A stretch of DNA of 43,392 nucleotides from an uncultured bacterium (lineage in GTDB: Bacteria > Patescibacteriota > Gracilibacteria > Absconditabacterales > Absconditicoccaceae), in assembly GCA_903904875.1 (NCBI GenBank), contig CAIVEC010000034.1:1-43392 (forward strand), read 5' to 3'. Position 1 is the first letter of the stretch. Every line of letters starts with the position of its first letter. Below are positions 12,360-22,463 of this stretch, one piece after another. The translations under genes were made by a program, and so were the position numbers. The notes beneath the pieces are model-generated. The model saw only the letters and a program-made list of their open reading frames with translations. It was not told the origin of the DNA and searched no databases.

Positions 12360-13265
12360 TTAATGTAATTCCAGCATCCTTGGCTCGTAACCGTGATTTT
12401 TGTAGTAATCGAAAACCTCTTTGATATCTTCTATAGGCGTAGACGCTCATCCGGTGATAGCTACATATTCATGAGCGAACAACTCCTCTTCAGGATATTG
12501 GAGGATATCTTCCAATGATTCTCCATAAAAGCTTTTCTTATTATTCTGGACTCATATATTGTACAATTCTTTGGTATTATTACTTTCTTTTCCTCAGATT
12601 ACGATAAACGTATCAAACTTTTTGAGGTTTTTGAGAACCACTTCCTGTCTTTCGTAGGTAGCTTTGCAGACATCAGATGTTGTTGGCAATGCTGCATGAG
12701 GATATTGATGTTTTATTTCTTTGAAAATCTCCTGCACATGTAGAAAGTTGAGTGTTGTCTGTGATAATACCGCAAAAATCGTTTCCTTATCTATCTGAGG
12801 TATAGATGCTTTATCATGAAATACATAGGATATTCATCACTCTGAAGCGATATATTCCAAAATATTTTTTCCTTCCTGATGATTTTCTTTTCCTATGTAA
12901 AAAAATGTTGTCACCCCTTGCTGGATAAATCATTCGACTTCAGCATAAATCTTACTAACAAAAGGACATTCTAGGTTGTATACTGCTTTAAATTTTTGTC
13001 TGGCTTTGGTGAGTATTTCCCTATTGGTTCCATGTGCAGAAAATACCACGATGGCTTTTTCGTATCGTACTTCATCGATTGATTCTACGAATATCACTCC
13101 TTGTTTTTCAAAATCTTTGGTGACTTTGGGATTATGTACAAGCGAATGAATACAAAAAATCTTCTCTCCTGGATGGTTGGAGATAATATCATCAAGCTGA
13201 TCTATAGATCTCTTCACTCCGAAACAGAAACTTGAAGGAGTAAGATAATATACGGTTTTTGCCAT
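12360..13265 (-). CDS. ispH: 4-hydroxy-3-methylbut-2-enyl diphosphate reductase IspH
   Basis: 301 aa iron-sulfur enzyme making IPP and DMAPP in the last step of the MEP pathway. The three cluster cysteines are visible: SFCFGV (C14), LECPFVSK (about C100, where most family members have TCP) and SDVCKATYERQ in the C-terminal third. VHNPKV and SAHG segments and a Gly-rich TGGASTP stretch also match the family. The next gene upstream, a YjbQ-family protein, lies 24 bases away on the same strand. No other MEP-pathway gene is in the window. The final TAA lies at the edge of an intergenic repeat. Confidence 0.93.
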
Positions 13266-13289
13266 AGCAAAAAATAAACGGTAAAACGC

Positions 13290-13745
13290 TTATTTTTCTC
13301 CTATAAAGGAAAATATTATTTCTCTTTCTCTCGCATGATCGAGTTCGAATAACAATACTCTCTGCCATCTTCCAAACATGAGTTTACCATCATGTACAGG
13401 AATGGTTTCACTGCTATTTCCCATAAGCATACCTCTGATATGTGCATGTCCGTTGAGACATTCCTCTTTGCTGTCGCACATGGTTTTTGGATCCCTATTT
13501 TCGAGATCATTATGTCTATATACTTCATCTACGGAAACATATGTATCGCACCGCTGTTTGAGATCATTCCGGAATCCATCCTCCGCTTCGTTGATTTTTA
13601 GTACTGCCGTAGTATGGCGAGTAAAGATGTTGAGGAGTCAATCCTTATATTTATGATCAATGATAAATTTTTTTATATCGTCAGTAATATCTATGATATC
13701 AAAAGGTTTCTTCGTATGATATACTATGGACTTGGAATAATACAT
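13290..13745 (-). CDS. YjbQ / UPF0047 family protein
   Basis: 151 aa, the usual family length. It carries the family core: FTRHTTAVLKINEAEDG, the histidine-rich LNGHAHIRGMLMGNS and the C-terminal IPVHDGKLMFGRWQRVLLFE. The conserved histidines are thought to bind metal. Some members have weak thiamine-phosphate synthase activity, but the true role is not settled. It starts at the only ATG in frame before an upstream stop and is probably transcribed with ispH. A second long frame on the same strand (13316-13528) is a shadow of this gene. Confidence 0.9.
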
Positions 13746-13824
13746 TTTTTCTGACTATAAATAAAAAAACACGTCCTGTGATTATACAAAAACTTACCTC
13801 CATTTCAATGATTTTCTCTTATCC

Positions 13825-13852
13825 TTGACTTTCTATCTTAAATATTTATGTA
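13825..13852 (+). promoter_or_regulatory. Candidate sigma70 promoter
   Basis: TTGACT, 16 bases, then TATGTA. The -10 box ends at the base before the ATG at 13853, so that ATG would lie at or ahead of the transcription start. This favours the next in-frame ATG at 13892 for the gene that follows. Confidence 0.5.
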
Positions 13853-13891
13853 TTGTACACAAAAAAACAAAAAAACTTAAAACAAAAGCCT

Positions 13892-14278
13892 ATGAGCAAT
13901 TTTAAATGGAAAAAAATCATCGAGCAAGCCTTTCAAAGCATGATAGAAAGAAAGGAAAAAAGCGTGATTGTCCGTCGCTTTGACGGCAAAAGAAATCTTG
14001 TACTTCTTTCAGGAGGAATACTTCAAGTAGATTTCGTCAAAATCATCCTGGTACATATCTCTAAAGTGTATGTCATCAAAGTATTGTATAAAGATGATAA
14101 TATTTATGAAGCTTTAGTATTTATGTCTCATGAGGAGAAAACGTTAGCTGTACAATATCTACGCTACAACAATATCATGCCCACGCCGAAAGAATTTTTT
14201 GAAGCCAAATCATTACAAAATTCTATGAGCTGTGAAGCCGTAGAAAAAATACTACATGGTGATATGGTACATTCCTAA
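13892..14278 (+). CDS. Hypothetical protein (128 aa)
   Basis: Starts MSNFKWKKIIEQAFQSM and contains no UGA codon. I do not recognise a family. It looks like a compact soluble alpha/beta protein: a basic amphipathic N-terminal helix, an RRFDGKRNLVLLSGGILQVD segment suggestive of beta strands, and an acidic-basic C-terminal helix region. An alternative ATG at 13853 would add 13 residues but overlaps the candidate promoter. It is a single-gene unit: its own promoter, then a strong terminator 22 bases past the stop. Confidence 0.7.
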   Translation: MSNFKWKKIIEQAFQSMIERKEKSVIVRRFDGKRNLVLLSGGILQVDFVKIILVHISKVYVIKVLYKDDNIYEALVFMSHEEKTLAVQYLRYNNIMPTPKEFFEAKSLQNSMSCEAVEKILHGDMVHS

Positions 14279-14299
14279 TGTATTAACAACATTTATCCT

Positions 14300-14324
14300 G
14301 GTCCGTTATTTACGGACCTTTTTT
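14300..14324 (+). terminator. Rho-independent terminator
   Basis: GGTCCGT-TATTT-ACGGACC followed by TTTTTT, just past the hypothetical gene at 13892-14278. The structured element that follows (14326) begins within two bases of the T-run. Confidence 0.9.
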
Positions 14325-14325
14325 A

Positions 14326-14439
14326 AATTGAGACGCAATAAAAAGCTGAAATAAAATGAAGTTTTTTATGACGTCGAAATTATAGTTGCTATCAAAATAA
14401 GTCTGAAATATAATGAGGAATTATTGTGATAGCAACTAT
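14326..14439 (+). ncRNA. Structured two-hairpin element, copy A (proposed)
   Basis: The first 59 bases match copy B at 39062 at both ends: AATTGAGAYGCAATAAAAA and TTTTTATG-MCRTCGAAATTATA. The ends pair (GACGCAATAAAAA with TTTTTATGACGTC) into a stem, and the third pair is C-G here but U-A in copy B, a compensatory change. A second hairpin follows: ATAGTTGCTATCA (14382-14394) with TGATAGCAACTAT (14427-14439), 13 perfect pairs. Copy A lacks a clear -35 box because the terminator stem occupies that position. It could be an orphan RNA leader, a small RNA or a small mobile repeat. Strand is taken from copy B. Confidence 0.5.
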
Positions 14440-14474
14440 GCATCCTTCAATCAAAATCCAAAACCTTTTGAAGG
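14440..14474. other. Imperfect inverted repeat at the end of the antiporter gene
   Basis: GCATCCTTCAA pairs with TTGAAGGAGGATG around an AT-rich loop. It lies between the structured element and the antiporter stop and may end antiporter transcription, although no long T-run follows. The AAGGAGG in it abuts an ATG with no spacing, so it is not a credible ribosome-binding site. Confidence 0.35.
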
Positions 14475-14517
14475 AGGATGTATAATTTTATTTCAAAAAT
14501 ATATTATTCAAGCAAAT

Positions 14518-16236
14518 TTATTTTTGTAATGTTTCTATCATAAGATCTTGATGTCTGTTTTTTAAATCATGGACTAATGTTTTTTTATTCTCCATAAACT
14601 TCTGAATATCAAATCCATATTCTTCCAGCATCAGCGATGTATGATCTACTCAGATATAATGCGGTAAGATAACGTAGTCAGCGCCTTGTTCGTAGAGTTT
14701 TATCGCTTCATGAATGTGATTGGATACGAGGATGATGATCAGATTTGGATTATGTTGTTTTATGGTTTTGAGCAAGATCATGTTCTCGTCAAATTTCTTT
14801 ACCGTACTGATGATCATTTTGCTGTTTTTGAGATTCAGCTCTTGGAGAAAATCGATATCACCTATATCACCATAGATGCATGGGATTTTCTTTTTCTGTA
14901 AATGTGCTATGATTCATGGATTTTCATCTATCACGAGAATGTGCTTATGTGTTTTATGTAACATTTCATAGAGATTGCTGCCGAATCTTCCATATCAGAA
15001 AATCGCTATTTCATAGTTTTTTTTGTTGATTTTTGTATATTCCTTATTCCGCACTCACGGAAGCAGTGACAAAACCGGTTTGAAGAAATGATATATTTTC
15101 TCTCCGTAGATTAGGAAATAACTTGAACCTGCAATCGTGATCAAACCTATCAAGGTGATCATGGAAAGTATCGTCGGATCTTTGATATATCATGAAGTTA
15201 TTCCCATGGCTATGATGAGAAAGGAAAATTCGCTGATTTGGCCGAGTGATATTCCCGTAAGAAAATTATTCTTTCTTGTATGACCAAGAAATCCAAGTGT
15301 TATCATAGTGATGATCGGCTTCACGATAAGGACGAATACGACGAAGATCAATAACGGTATCAACATCGATGTTGTAGTCGTTCAGAAACTTACCTGCGAT
15401 CCAAGCAAGACGAAAAATATGACGATAAAGAAATCTCTCAACGGTTTGATTCTGCTCGTTATTTCAAATCTGTACGATGAATTGGCTAAGGTGATTCATG
15501 CGATCAAAGTCCCTATCTCTATTCAGAATCCAAGCCGATGGAATAACGCTCCGAGGATGAAACATCGTCCTATAGAAAACAAGAAAAGATATTCTTGGGA
15601 TTCAGCGATTTTTTTTGTTATTCTTGGAATGAAATATTTGCTTATAAAATACAATCCTACTGCCAATCAAATAACTTTAGCTATCAAACCGACAATGATA
15701 ATCATGGATGGCGCATGTTCTACGCTTTTGAACGTTGCCATTCACAAGATCAATAACATAACCAACAAATCTTGGACGATAAGTATTCCTATGCTTAATC
15801 TTCCGGAAGTGGATTCCATCTCATCCCTATCTCACAAAAGTTTTAATACCACGATGGTACTGCTAAAGGCGAATCCTATAGCTAAGAAACTTGATGTCAT
15901 CCCGTCGAATCACAATACCGTAGCGATGAAATATCATAGAACTCCAGTAATCAGTACTTGGAAACATCAAGCGATGAGTGAAGTCTTTCCAAGATCTTTG
16001 ATGATTGTAGGATTAAGCTCCATACCAACGATGAAAAGCAGCAAAGCGATACCTAAGTTTCAAAACGACTGGAAAGCGGTATTTGCATGGAGCAATCATG
16101 GTAAAAACAGACTGATAGCGGTACCAGCGATAATATATCAGATAATCATAGGCTGTTTGAGCGCCTTCATCAAACCGACGCTCAAAAGGACGATTCAGAT
16201 AACGATACTGAGTGAAGTAAATACTTGTTCTGCCAT
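14518..16236 (-). CDS. Kef-type monovalent cation/proton antiporter (CPA2) with TrkA-N domain
   Basis: 572 aa. The first ~390 residues form about a dozen hydrophobic helices of the sodium/proton exchanger type, with CPA2 family segments (LLLFIVGMELNP, GFAFSSTIVVLKLL, SIGILIVQDLLVM, GISLGQISEFSFLI). The C-terminal ~170 residues are a TrkA-N nucleotide-binding regulatory domain: IAIFGYGRFGSNL, VIDENPG, IYGDIGD. It would exchange K+ or Na+ for H+ across the membrane, gated by nucleotide. Many membrane glycines are UGA. The long open plus-strand frame across it is only the complement of a UGA-free reading. It is monocistronic, with a 49-base gap to the upstream gene. Confidence 0.93.
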
Positions 16237-16285
16237 ATACTTAACAAATTAAAAGATTAAAAGATTACGAATCATGGATTGCGGA

Positions 16286-17119
16286 TTATTTTGTTTCAAT
16301 AATCTCCCACATGATTTTTTTAACTTCTTCTCCATAGTCCCTGGTTTCATAATATTTTAGCAATGTTTCTCATTTTGTACCATTAAACATTCTTCTTAAT
16401 TTTCCATAGGCATGTTCTTTGATTTCGTGTTCTTTTCTCTTTTCGATAAATTCGCTTCATTCGATATACTTTACTAACTCATCCAATGACATTTTTTCGA
16501 TTTTTCTGCATTCTGTGAATATCATTTCTTGCACCTCTTTCTTGTGCTGATATTCTATTTTTTTGATCACAAACTTTTTGATGTATGGCAATTTTTCATT
16601 TTCGAATGCTTCAGAATTGAAATAGTCAGTCAAATCATCTTTATGCATATTTTCCAACAATGTCTGTGTCGCTATTACCTTTTCTGCTGTCGGCTGATCA
16701 ATATCTTTTATAATATCTACGGCTATATCGTCTTTTCGATCAGTAAGGATCTTTTCTGGGTTGTTCTTATATTTTTCCACTTCATCATAATGGTTGCTTA
16801 ATATAGAATATTCAAATGTCCCGAAAGGGAACTTAACAATTATGGGATAACGTTTCCCATCATAGAATCATCCTGCAGATGTGTTGTATTTTACGATTAC
16901 TCAAATATCAGGTTCATTATATCTTTGTACAAATGTACCTGGTACGTATCCCAATTTCTCATATATATTATGAGCTGTGGATATCTCCTTTTCTGAAGGT
17001 GCTTGCAATTTTAATGCTTTTACAAGGTCATGAATGCTATTCAGAGCTTGTTCCTTTTTTTCAAATGATATCTTAGTATCCTTTAAGATATTTTTGGCTG
17101 CGTCTGCGATGATATGCAT
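16286..17119 (-). CDS. Hypothetical protein (277 aa)
   Basis: I do not recognise a family. The N-terminal third looks helical (MHIIADAAKNILKD, SFEKKEQALNSIHDLVKAL), followed by a likely beta-rich core (VIVKYNTSAGGFYDGKRYP, VKFPFGTFEYSIL) and a long charged helical C-terminal half rich in Lys and Glu. No signal sequence or membrane segment is seen, so it is probably cytoplasmic. UGA glycines join the parts into one frame. It has a near-consensus promoter and is divergent from another unrecognised gene at 17241, suggesting a functional pair. Confidence 0.8.
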
Positions 17120-17148
17120 TTTGATTTTTTAGAAAGTAAATCTACCTA

Positions 17149-17177
17149 AGTATACCTAGAATTGCCATATTTGTCAA
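17149..17177 (-). promoter_or_regulatory. Near-consensus sigma70 promoter with overlapping direct-repeat motif
   Basis: On the minus strand: TTGACA, 17 bases, TATACT, about 30 bases ahead of the ATG at 17119. The -10 region lies inside TACCTA-N5-ACCTAGA (plus strand, about 17142-17160), which recurs at 25-43. Overlap with the -10 box suggests a repressor site. Confidence 0.8.
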
Positions 17178-17240
17178 ATTCTAGTAATCTATTTGACTTT
17201 TGTATTAAATTCACTAATATGCTTATTATAAATACAAAAA

Positions 17241-17822
17241 ATGGAAGTAAAAACGTTAAATACCTACATTTTACTTTTTACCGGATTTATCATGTCAGAA
17301 ATTACGAAAAGCATAGCCTCTGTCTGTCATCACCTAATAGAGAAACCTACAAATGCTAAGACAAAAAATAGTGATGAATGTGATAAAGCGCTTCATGAGG
17401 CAAAGACAAATCCTGAAGCAAACCAAGAAATTCTTGCCAATGGAAACTTTTATATAAACGTCAAACATAATATATGTGTGAAACTCTATAAAGAAATCAG
17501 CATAAATCCTTCTTTTAATGATATGGAAGACCATATCGTCTATAGATCGTTGCACGAAAAGGATCAGATCATAAAAACATGAGGATGGTATCGTGTTGCA
17601 ATGCAACCATGAGATATCGAAATCAAATTTAATGATTCAGTCATCTCCAAAAAAATATCTGACAATGAACATGTTCAGAAGAACGGAGCAATAATTAAAG
17701 GAGAAGAGTGTTTTATAGAAAAAGTATCTCCAGGCTGAAAAGGCTGAGATTGCTATCGTCTGGTTGAATCTACACAAGACGATCTAAAAGCAATCCTAAT
17801 TTGACTCACGGAATTATTGTAA
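17241..17822 (+). CDS. Hypothetical protein (193 aa)
   Basis: Not recognised. Two starts are possible: ATG at 17241 (MEVKTLNTYILLFTGF, which adds a short hydrophobic stretch) or ATG at 17292 (MSEITKSIASVCHH). A TATTATAAAT box ends about 8 bases before 17241, so the longer form would be almost leaderless. The body is soluble-looking, with an N-terminal helical part rich in Asn/Lys/Glu and a C-terminal beta-like part (GGWYRVAMQPGDIEIKF, GGKGGDCYRLVES) in which most glycines are UGA. Five cysteines are present. It is divergent from the gene at 16286-17119. Confidence 0.75.
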
Positions 17823-17945
17823 AATTCATCTAAAATATTTCACTATTTTACTGGATAATTTCATTATTTTTTCTAGATTTTCTTGATTTATCACCAATTT
17901 TCTCTATGGTTTGGCTATCTTTTATATTATAATAAAAACTAAACC

Positions 17946-18182
17946 ATGGTTACTACAAGCAAATTTCAAGGTAAATTCATGTATTATGAAAACATCAACG
18001 GTAAGGAAAAAAAGCTTTCCAAAGAATTTACTGATCCTAAGAAATTCAATGAATTCGCTAAAAAGTACCCTATGCCAACGTTAGGAAGTATGTTTGGACT
18101 TATTACACCTGCTAAAAAGGCGCTTCCACACAAGAAAATCGCTAAAAAAGCAGTCAAAAAAGTAGTTAAGAAGAAAAAATAA
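17946..18182 (+). CDS. Small Lys-rich protein with histone-H1-like tail (78 aa)
   Basis: Starts MVTTSKFQGKFMYYENINGK and ends with a strongly basic AKKAVKKVVKKKK tail after an Ala/Pro/Lys linker. The tail resembles the AKKA-type repeats of bacterial H1-like proteins, so binding to DNA or RNA is plausible. I do not recognise the N-terminal domain. TATAAT lies at 17928-17933, only 12 bases before the ATG, so the transcript would start about 5 bases ahead of the start codon and have almost no leader. No UGA codon is present. It is a single gene between two unlinked units. Confidence 0.75.
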   Translation: MVTTSKFQGKFMYYENINGKEKKLSKEFTDPKKFNEFAKKYPMPTLGSMFGLITPAKKALPHKKIAKKAVKKVVKKKK

Positions 18183-18511
18183 TCCATTCGTAATACACCG
18201 TATATTTGACTTTTTGAAAAAATATTTTAATAACTTGCTAAATAATTTGTCTATTTTGGATAAATTTTCCTTATTTTTTTGTTTTTCTCTGTTTTTGCTT
18301 AGATGCTTTCGTAGGCGTAAAAGCGTATACGCTTTCAAAGCATAATCACCAAATAATCTATTTTTCTGCTTTTGTCAACTGGTTATGACCGGAAAGCATT
18401 GAATTTTCGTTCGCTTTTGTTATCTCTCTTGTCAAGAACACATTCAAACTTTTGGGGCACCTGCCTTAAAGTTTTTTTGTCTCATAGGATTTTATATTAT
18501 TATCATACTCT
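18183..18511. other. Gene-free region with a nested palindrome upstream of gyrA
   Basis: This 329-base stretch has no supportable gene. It holds a nested palindrome at about 18302-18342: ATGCTTT ... AAAGCAT enclosing AAAGCGTATACGCTTT. It also holds the terminator-like hairpin at 18446-18478. A TATTAT box lies about 12 bases before the gyrA ATG. Confidence 0.6.
18446..18478 (+). terminator. Terminator or attenuator ahead of gyrA
   Basis: AAACTTT, a GGGC/GCC inner pair, then AAAGTTT running into T7. It lies just upstream of the gyrA promoter region and may end leftover transcription from the small gene at 17946 or control gyrA expression. Confidence 0.65.
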
Positions 18512-21121
18512 ATGAAGAACGAACAAGATGATAAAGTAATCGCTACAGGAACCGTTATACAACATCCTATCGAGGATGAAATTTCCAAATCGTATATCGA
18601 ATATGCGATGTCCGTCATCATATCGCGTGCGTTGCCTGACACCAGAGACGGATTTAAACCGGTATTGAGAAGGATTCTCTTCTGAATGTATCAGATGAAT
18701 AATTTTTTCAATCAGAAACACAAGAAATCAGCGAGAATCGTCTGAGAAGTCATGGGTAAATATCATCCGCACGGAGATAGCAGTATCTATGAAGCGATGG
18801 TTCGTATGGCTCAGCCATGGGCGTTCAGATATCCATTAGTCGATGGACAAGGAAACTTCGGTTCTATTGATGGTGATGGACCTGCAGCGATGAGGTATAC
18901 GGAAGCAAGATTAACTAAAATAGCCGAAGAAATGCTGAATGATCTTGAACAAGATACCGTAGATCGAAGAGATAATTTTGATGGATCACTTCAAGAACCT
19001 ATCATGCTTCCTACAAAGTTTCCTAATCATCTCTGTAATGGTACTATGGGTATCGCTGTAGGTATGGCGACAAATATGGCACCACATAATCTGAATGAAG
19101 TATTGGATGCGTGCTTATTGTTGCTTGAAAAAGAAGGCAAACCGTTGCCACAGAAAGCGAGCAAAGCGAAAGCTGTTGCTGCAGAAATATTGATTGATGT
19201 ACCTACAACTACTGTTGTTTCTATCGATGAGATCATGGAAATCATCAAGGGACCTGATTTCCCTACTTGAGGTATTATTTATGACTCTAATAATATCAAA
19301 GAAGTCTATAAAAAATGAAAATGAGGGATTATAATGAGAGGGAAAACTCATGTAGAAGAGAATAAACACGGAAATATGATTGTCATCGACGAAATCCCAT
19401 ATGTAGTGAACAAATCTACGCTTGTATCAAAGATCGGTGAATTGGTCGTCGATAAAAAATTGGAAGGTATCTCAGATATGAGAGATGAATCAAGCAAAAA
19501 TAAAATCAGGATTGTTATCTATCTCAAATCCGGTATCGATGCTAATAAGATCTTAGTAGAATTATATAAATATACGGAATTACAATGTGCGTTTAATATA
19601 AATAATGTATCGCTTGTAGAAGCTGGAAAACAACCAAGACTTTTGAATATCAAGGATCTCTTGATGGAATTCGTTACGTTCAGAAGATCTGTCGTTTACC
19701 GCAGATCTGTATTTCAGCTTAACAGAGCAAAAGACAGATTACATATCCTTGAATGATTGAAAAAAGCGATTGATGTCATCGATCAAGTAATCGAGACCAT
19801 AAAAAAATCAGAAACCAAACAAGATGCGAAAGAAAATCTGATAAAAAAATTCGAGTTCTCTGAGATGCAGGCAGAATATATTTTGATGATGAGATTGCAA
19901 TCATTGGTCGGTCTGGAAATCAAGAAAGTCATTGATGAAATAGAAGAGAAAAAGAAGATTATTGAAGAACTTCAAGATATCATCGATCATCCGGAAAAAC
20001 TTGATGGAGTGATCAAAGAGGAATTTAAATATATGAAGAAACATTACGGAGATGAGAGAAAAACTGATCTCTCACAAGATCTCAGTGTCTACAATATCTC
20101 CGGAAGTCTGAAAGCATTCATGGATGCTGCTGATAAAATGAAAGAAGATGTAATCGTACGGATCGGAAACGACTACGGCATCAGGATTTTATATCAATCT
20201 AGAATCCAGGCGATACCTGAAGAAACTATGGATCTTATCTATACTCACAACCAGGATAAACTTATCGTGATTACGGATATCGGTGAATTAGTCGTCCAGA
20301 GATTGAAAGATCTCGGAAGTTTCGTGATGAAACAGAACGCATTGAATCTGAATGAACATTTCTGACTCAAAGGAAAGGTCGTGTTTGCTAAGACGCTTCA
20401 CTTCGACTATCATCATCTTATCTTCCTTACCAATCAGAATAGCTGTAAAAAAATAAAGAAAGAATTAGTGCTTTCGTTCAAAAAATTTCCAACAGTCATC
20501 ATGAAACTTGCCGATAAGGAAAAAATCTTGAGCGTAGAAGCAGTGAACGATACCGATAATGTAGGAATCGTAACGAAACATGGATGGATGTTGCTCTTCA
20601 AAAGCAGTGATCTCAGACCTATGGGAAAAACCGCTGGATGAGTTAAATCTATCGAGCTTCAAGAAGGCGATGAAGTAGCGAATATGTTCTTGCATAAAGG
20701 CGAACCGTTTATCCTTATCCATGCAAACAAGAACGGTAAACTGCTTAATCTCGAAGATCTCAAGATATGGAAGAGAGCAAGGAAAGGTCAGGTGGTTATG
20801 ACAGGTAAAGAGATTTTGGAATGAGCAATCAGCATCATCGAATGAGCGATCAGAATCAGATTCAAAGATACTACTATCAAGACCTTACATTCCAATGATA
20901 TCCATCTCGATGAAACCGAGACGCCTTTAGCAAAAATGGTAGATAAGGATATCGAGGTCATCTACAGACCGCGAGAAGAAAAAGACGAAAACCTCAGATA
21001 CAAAGAAGAAAGGAAAAAGGCTGAAAAAGAAGCAGAAAAGATGGAAAAAGGGATAATCAGTGAAGATACGGAAGAACCAGAAATTTCTGAACCAGAAGAA
21101 GAGACTCCTGAAACCAAATAG
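18512..21121 (+). CDS. gyrA: DNA gyrase / topoisomerase IV subunit A
   Basis: 869 aa type II topoisomerase breakage-reunion subunit. The N-terminal domain carries [35 protein letters not shown] and the active-site tyrosine Y129 in [12 protein letters not shown] coiled-coil follows, with the [11 protein letters not shown] region. The C-terminal beta-pinwheel segments include GKTAGGVKSIE and ARKGQVV, which resemble degenerate GyrA-box turns; no exact QRRGGKG box is seen, so ParC cannot be excluded. It ends in an acidic/lysine-rich tail of about 40 residues. UGA glycines join the pieces. The TAG stop lies 34 bases ahead of the protease gene. No subunit B is nearby. Confidence 0.93.
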
Positions 21122-21155
21122 TAGATTATATATTTATCATCTCCCCTCTTACTCT

Positions 21156-22316
21156 ATGCAAAAAAAACAGATCACGATGCTCGTTGTTTTTAATGTTTTT
21201 CTTATATTTCTTGGATGTCTTATTGTACGATGAATCACAAATAACAAGCTTAAAACATTAGGGACTTCTATAGAATCTCAAATGGGAAGTAAAGTAAATG
21301 ATATCAAAAAATCCAATTTCTTGGCATTACAATCCTCTCTTGTAGATACTATAGCTACGGCAAAAAAATCTGTCGTAAGTATCACTATAAGCAAAGACGT
21401 AAAATTTTACGTAGAAGATCCATCGCAAATGAATGGACCTGGTACTGTTCAGCAACAAACTACTAAAGTATGAGGATGAAGCGGTATCATCGTTTCCAAA
21501 CAAGGATATATCATTACAAATAAACATGTCGTACAAGATACGACCGCTAAATATTCTGTCACCTTATATGATGGGAAAACCTATAATGTAGATAAGATAC
21601 GGTTTGATGATCTTTTGGATTTGGCGATTTTGAAAATCGTGGATTCCGAAGGAAAATCTGTTGCTGATCTTAATGCTGCTTCTTTCCTTCCTTTGGATAC
21701 GCAAGTAGATATTGGCCAATTTGTTTTGGCTATAGGAAACGCACTCTCTAATTATTCAAACAATGTGACTCTAGGTATTATCTGAGGCAAAAACAAACAA
21801 CTCACTATAAATAAAAATAATCTCTATATCTGACTCTATCAGACGGACGCACTCGTGAATCCTGGAAATAGCGGTGGTCCTTTGCTTGATATCGAAGGCA
21901 ATGTCCTTGGTATTACCACCGCTATCGCTGAAGGAGAAGGGATAGCGTTCGCTTTGCCGATAAGCAAAGAATTCATTGCAGGCACCATCAAATCCATAGA
22001 GACGTTCTGAACAATCACTAGGCCGATTATCGGTATCCAATATGTAGATATCACTCCTGCTCTCAAAGCAGAAAAAAAGATTACGATAGATAATGGTATT
22101 TATATCCAAGACATCCTTGCTGATTTACCCGCATCGCAAGCAGGACTTAAAATAGGAGATATCGTTCTCAGCATCAATGGCAAAAAAATTTCCAATCAAT
22201 TACCATTCCTTTATCAGCTTTATACCTATATTCCTGGTGATACTATTGTTTTAGATATCCTGAGAAATGGCAAACAGCTTACATTGAACGTTGTTTTAGG
22301 CTGAAATACACAGTAA
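21156..22316 (+). CDS. HtrA/DegP-type serine protease with PDZ domain
   Basis: 386 aa. One N-terminal membrane anchor (about 6-24, [19 protein letters not shown]), then a trypsin-like domain facing outward, for quality control or processing of envelope proteins. The catalytic triad is H124 (TNKHV), D155 (LDLAILK) and S239 (GNSGGP). A C-terminal PDZ domain (about 290-380) includes [18 protein letters not shown]. The stretch VGGGSGIIV before the histidine uses two UGA glycines. It follows gyrA by 34 bases and could share its transcript. A TATATA box lies about 22 bases ahead of the ATG. Confidence 0.93.
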
Positions 22317-22463
22317 AAAGCCTTATTTTTGCCAAAATTAGCTAGTTATGTCATTATTTCTATAAATGTAAATCTGAATGCCTTTGGTAAGCCAAGAAAA
22401 TTTGAAAATAGGCGCTTTTTGGAGTACACTTGAGTATCAACATTTATTTCATGAATTGATAGT

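Noticed and set aside
15308-16252. Long open plus-strand frame of 314 codons
   Set aside because: It is antisense to the Kef-type antiporter, whose minus-strand reading shows clear membrane helices and a TrkA-N domain. The translation is Ile/Lys/Thr/Asn-rich with no domain pattern.
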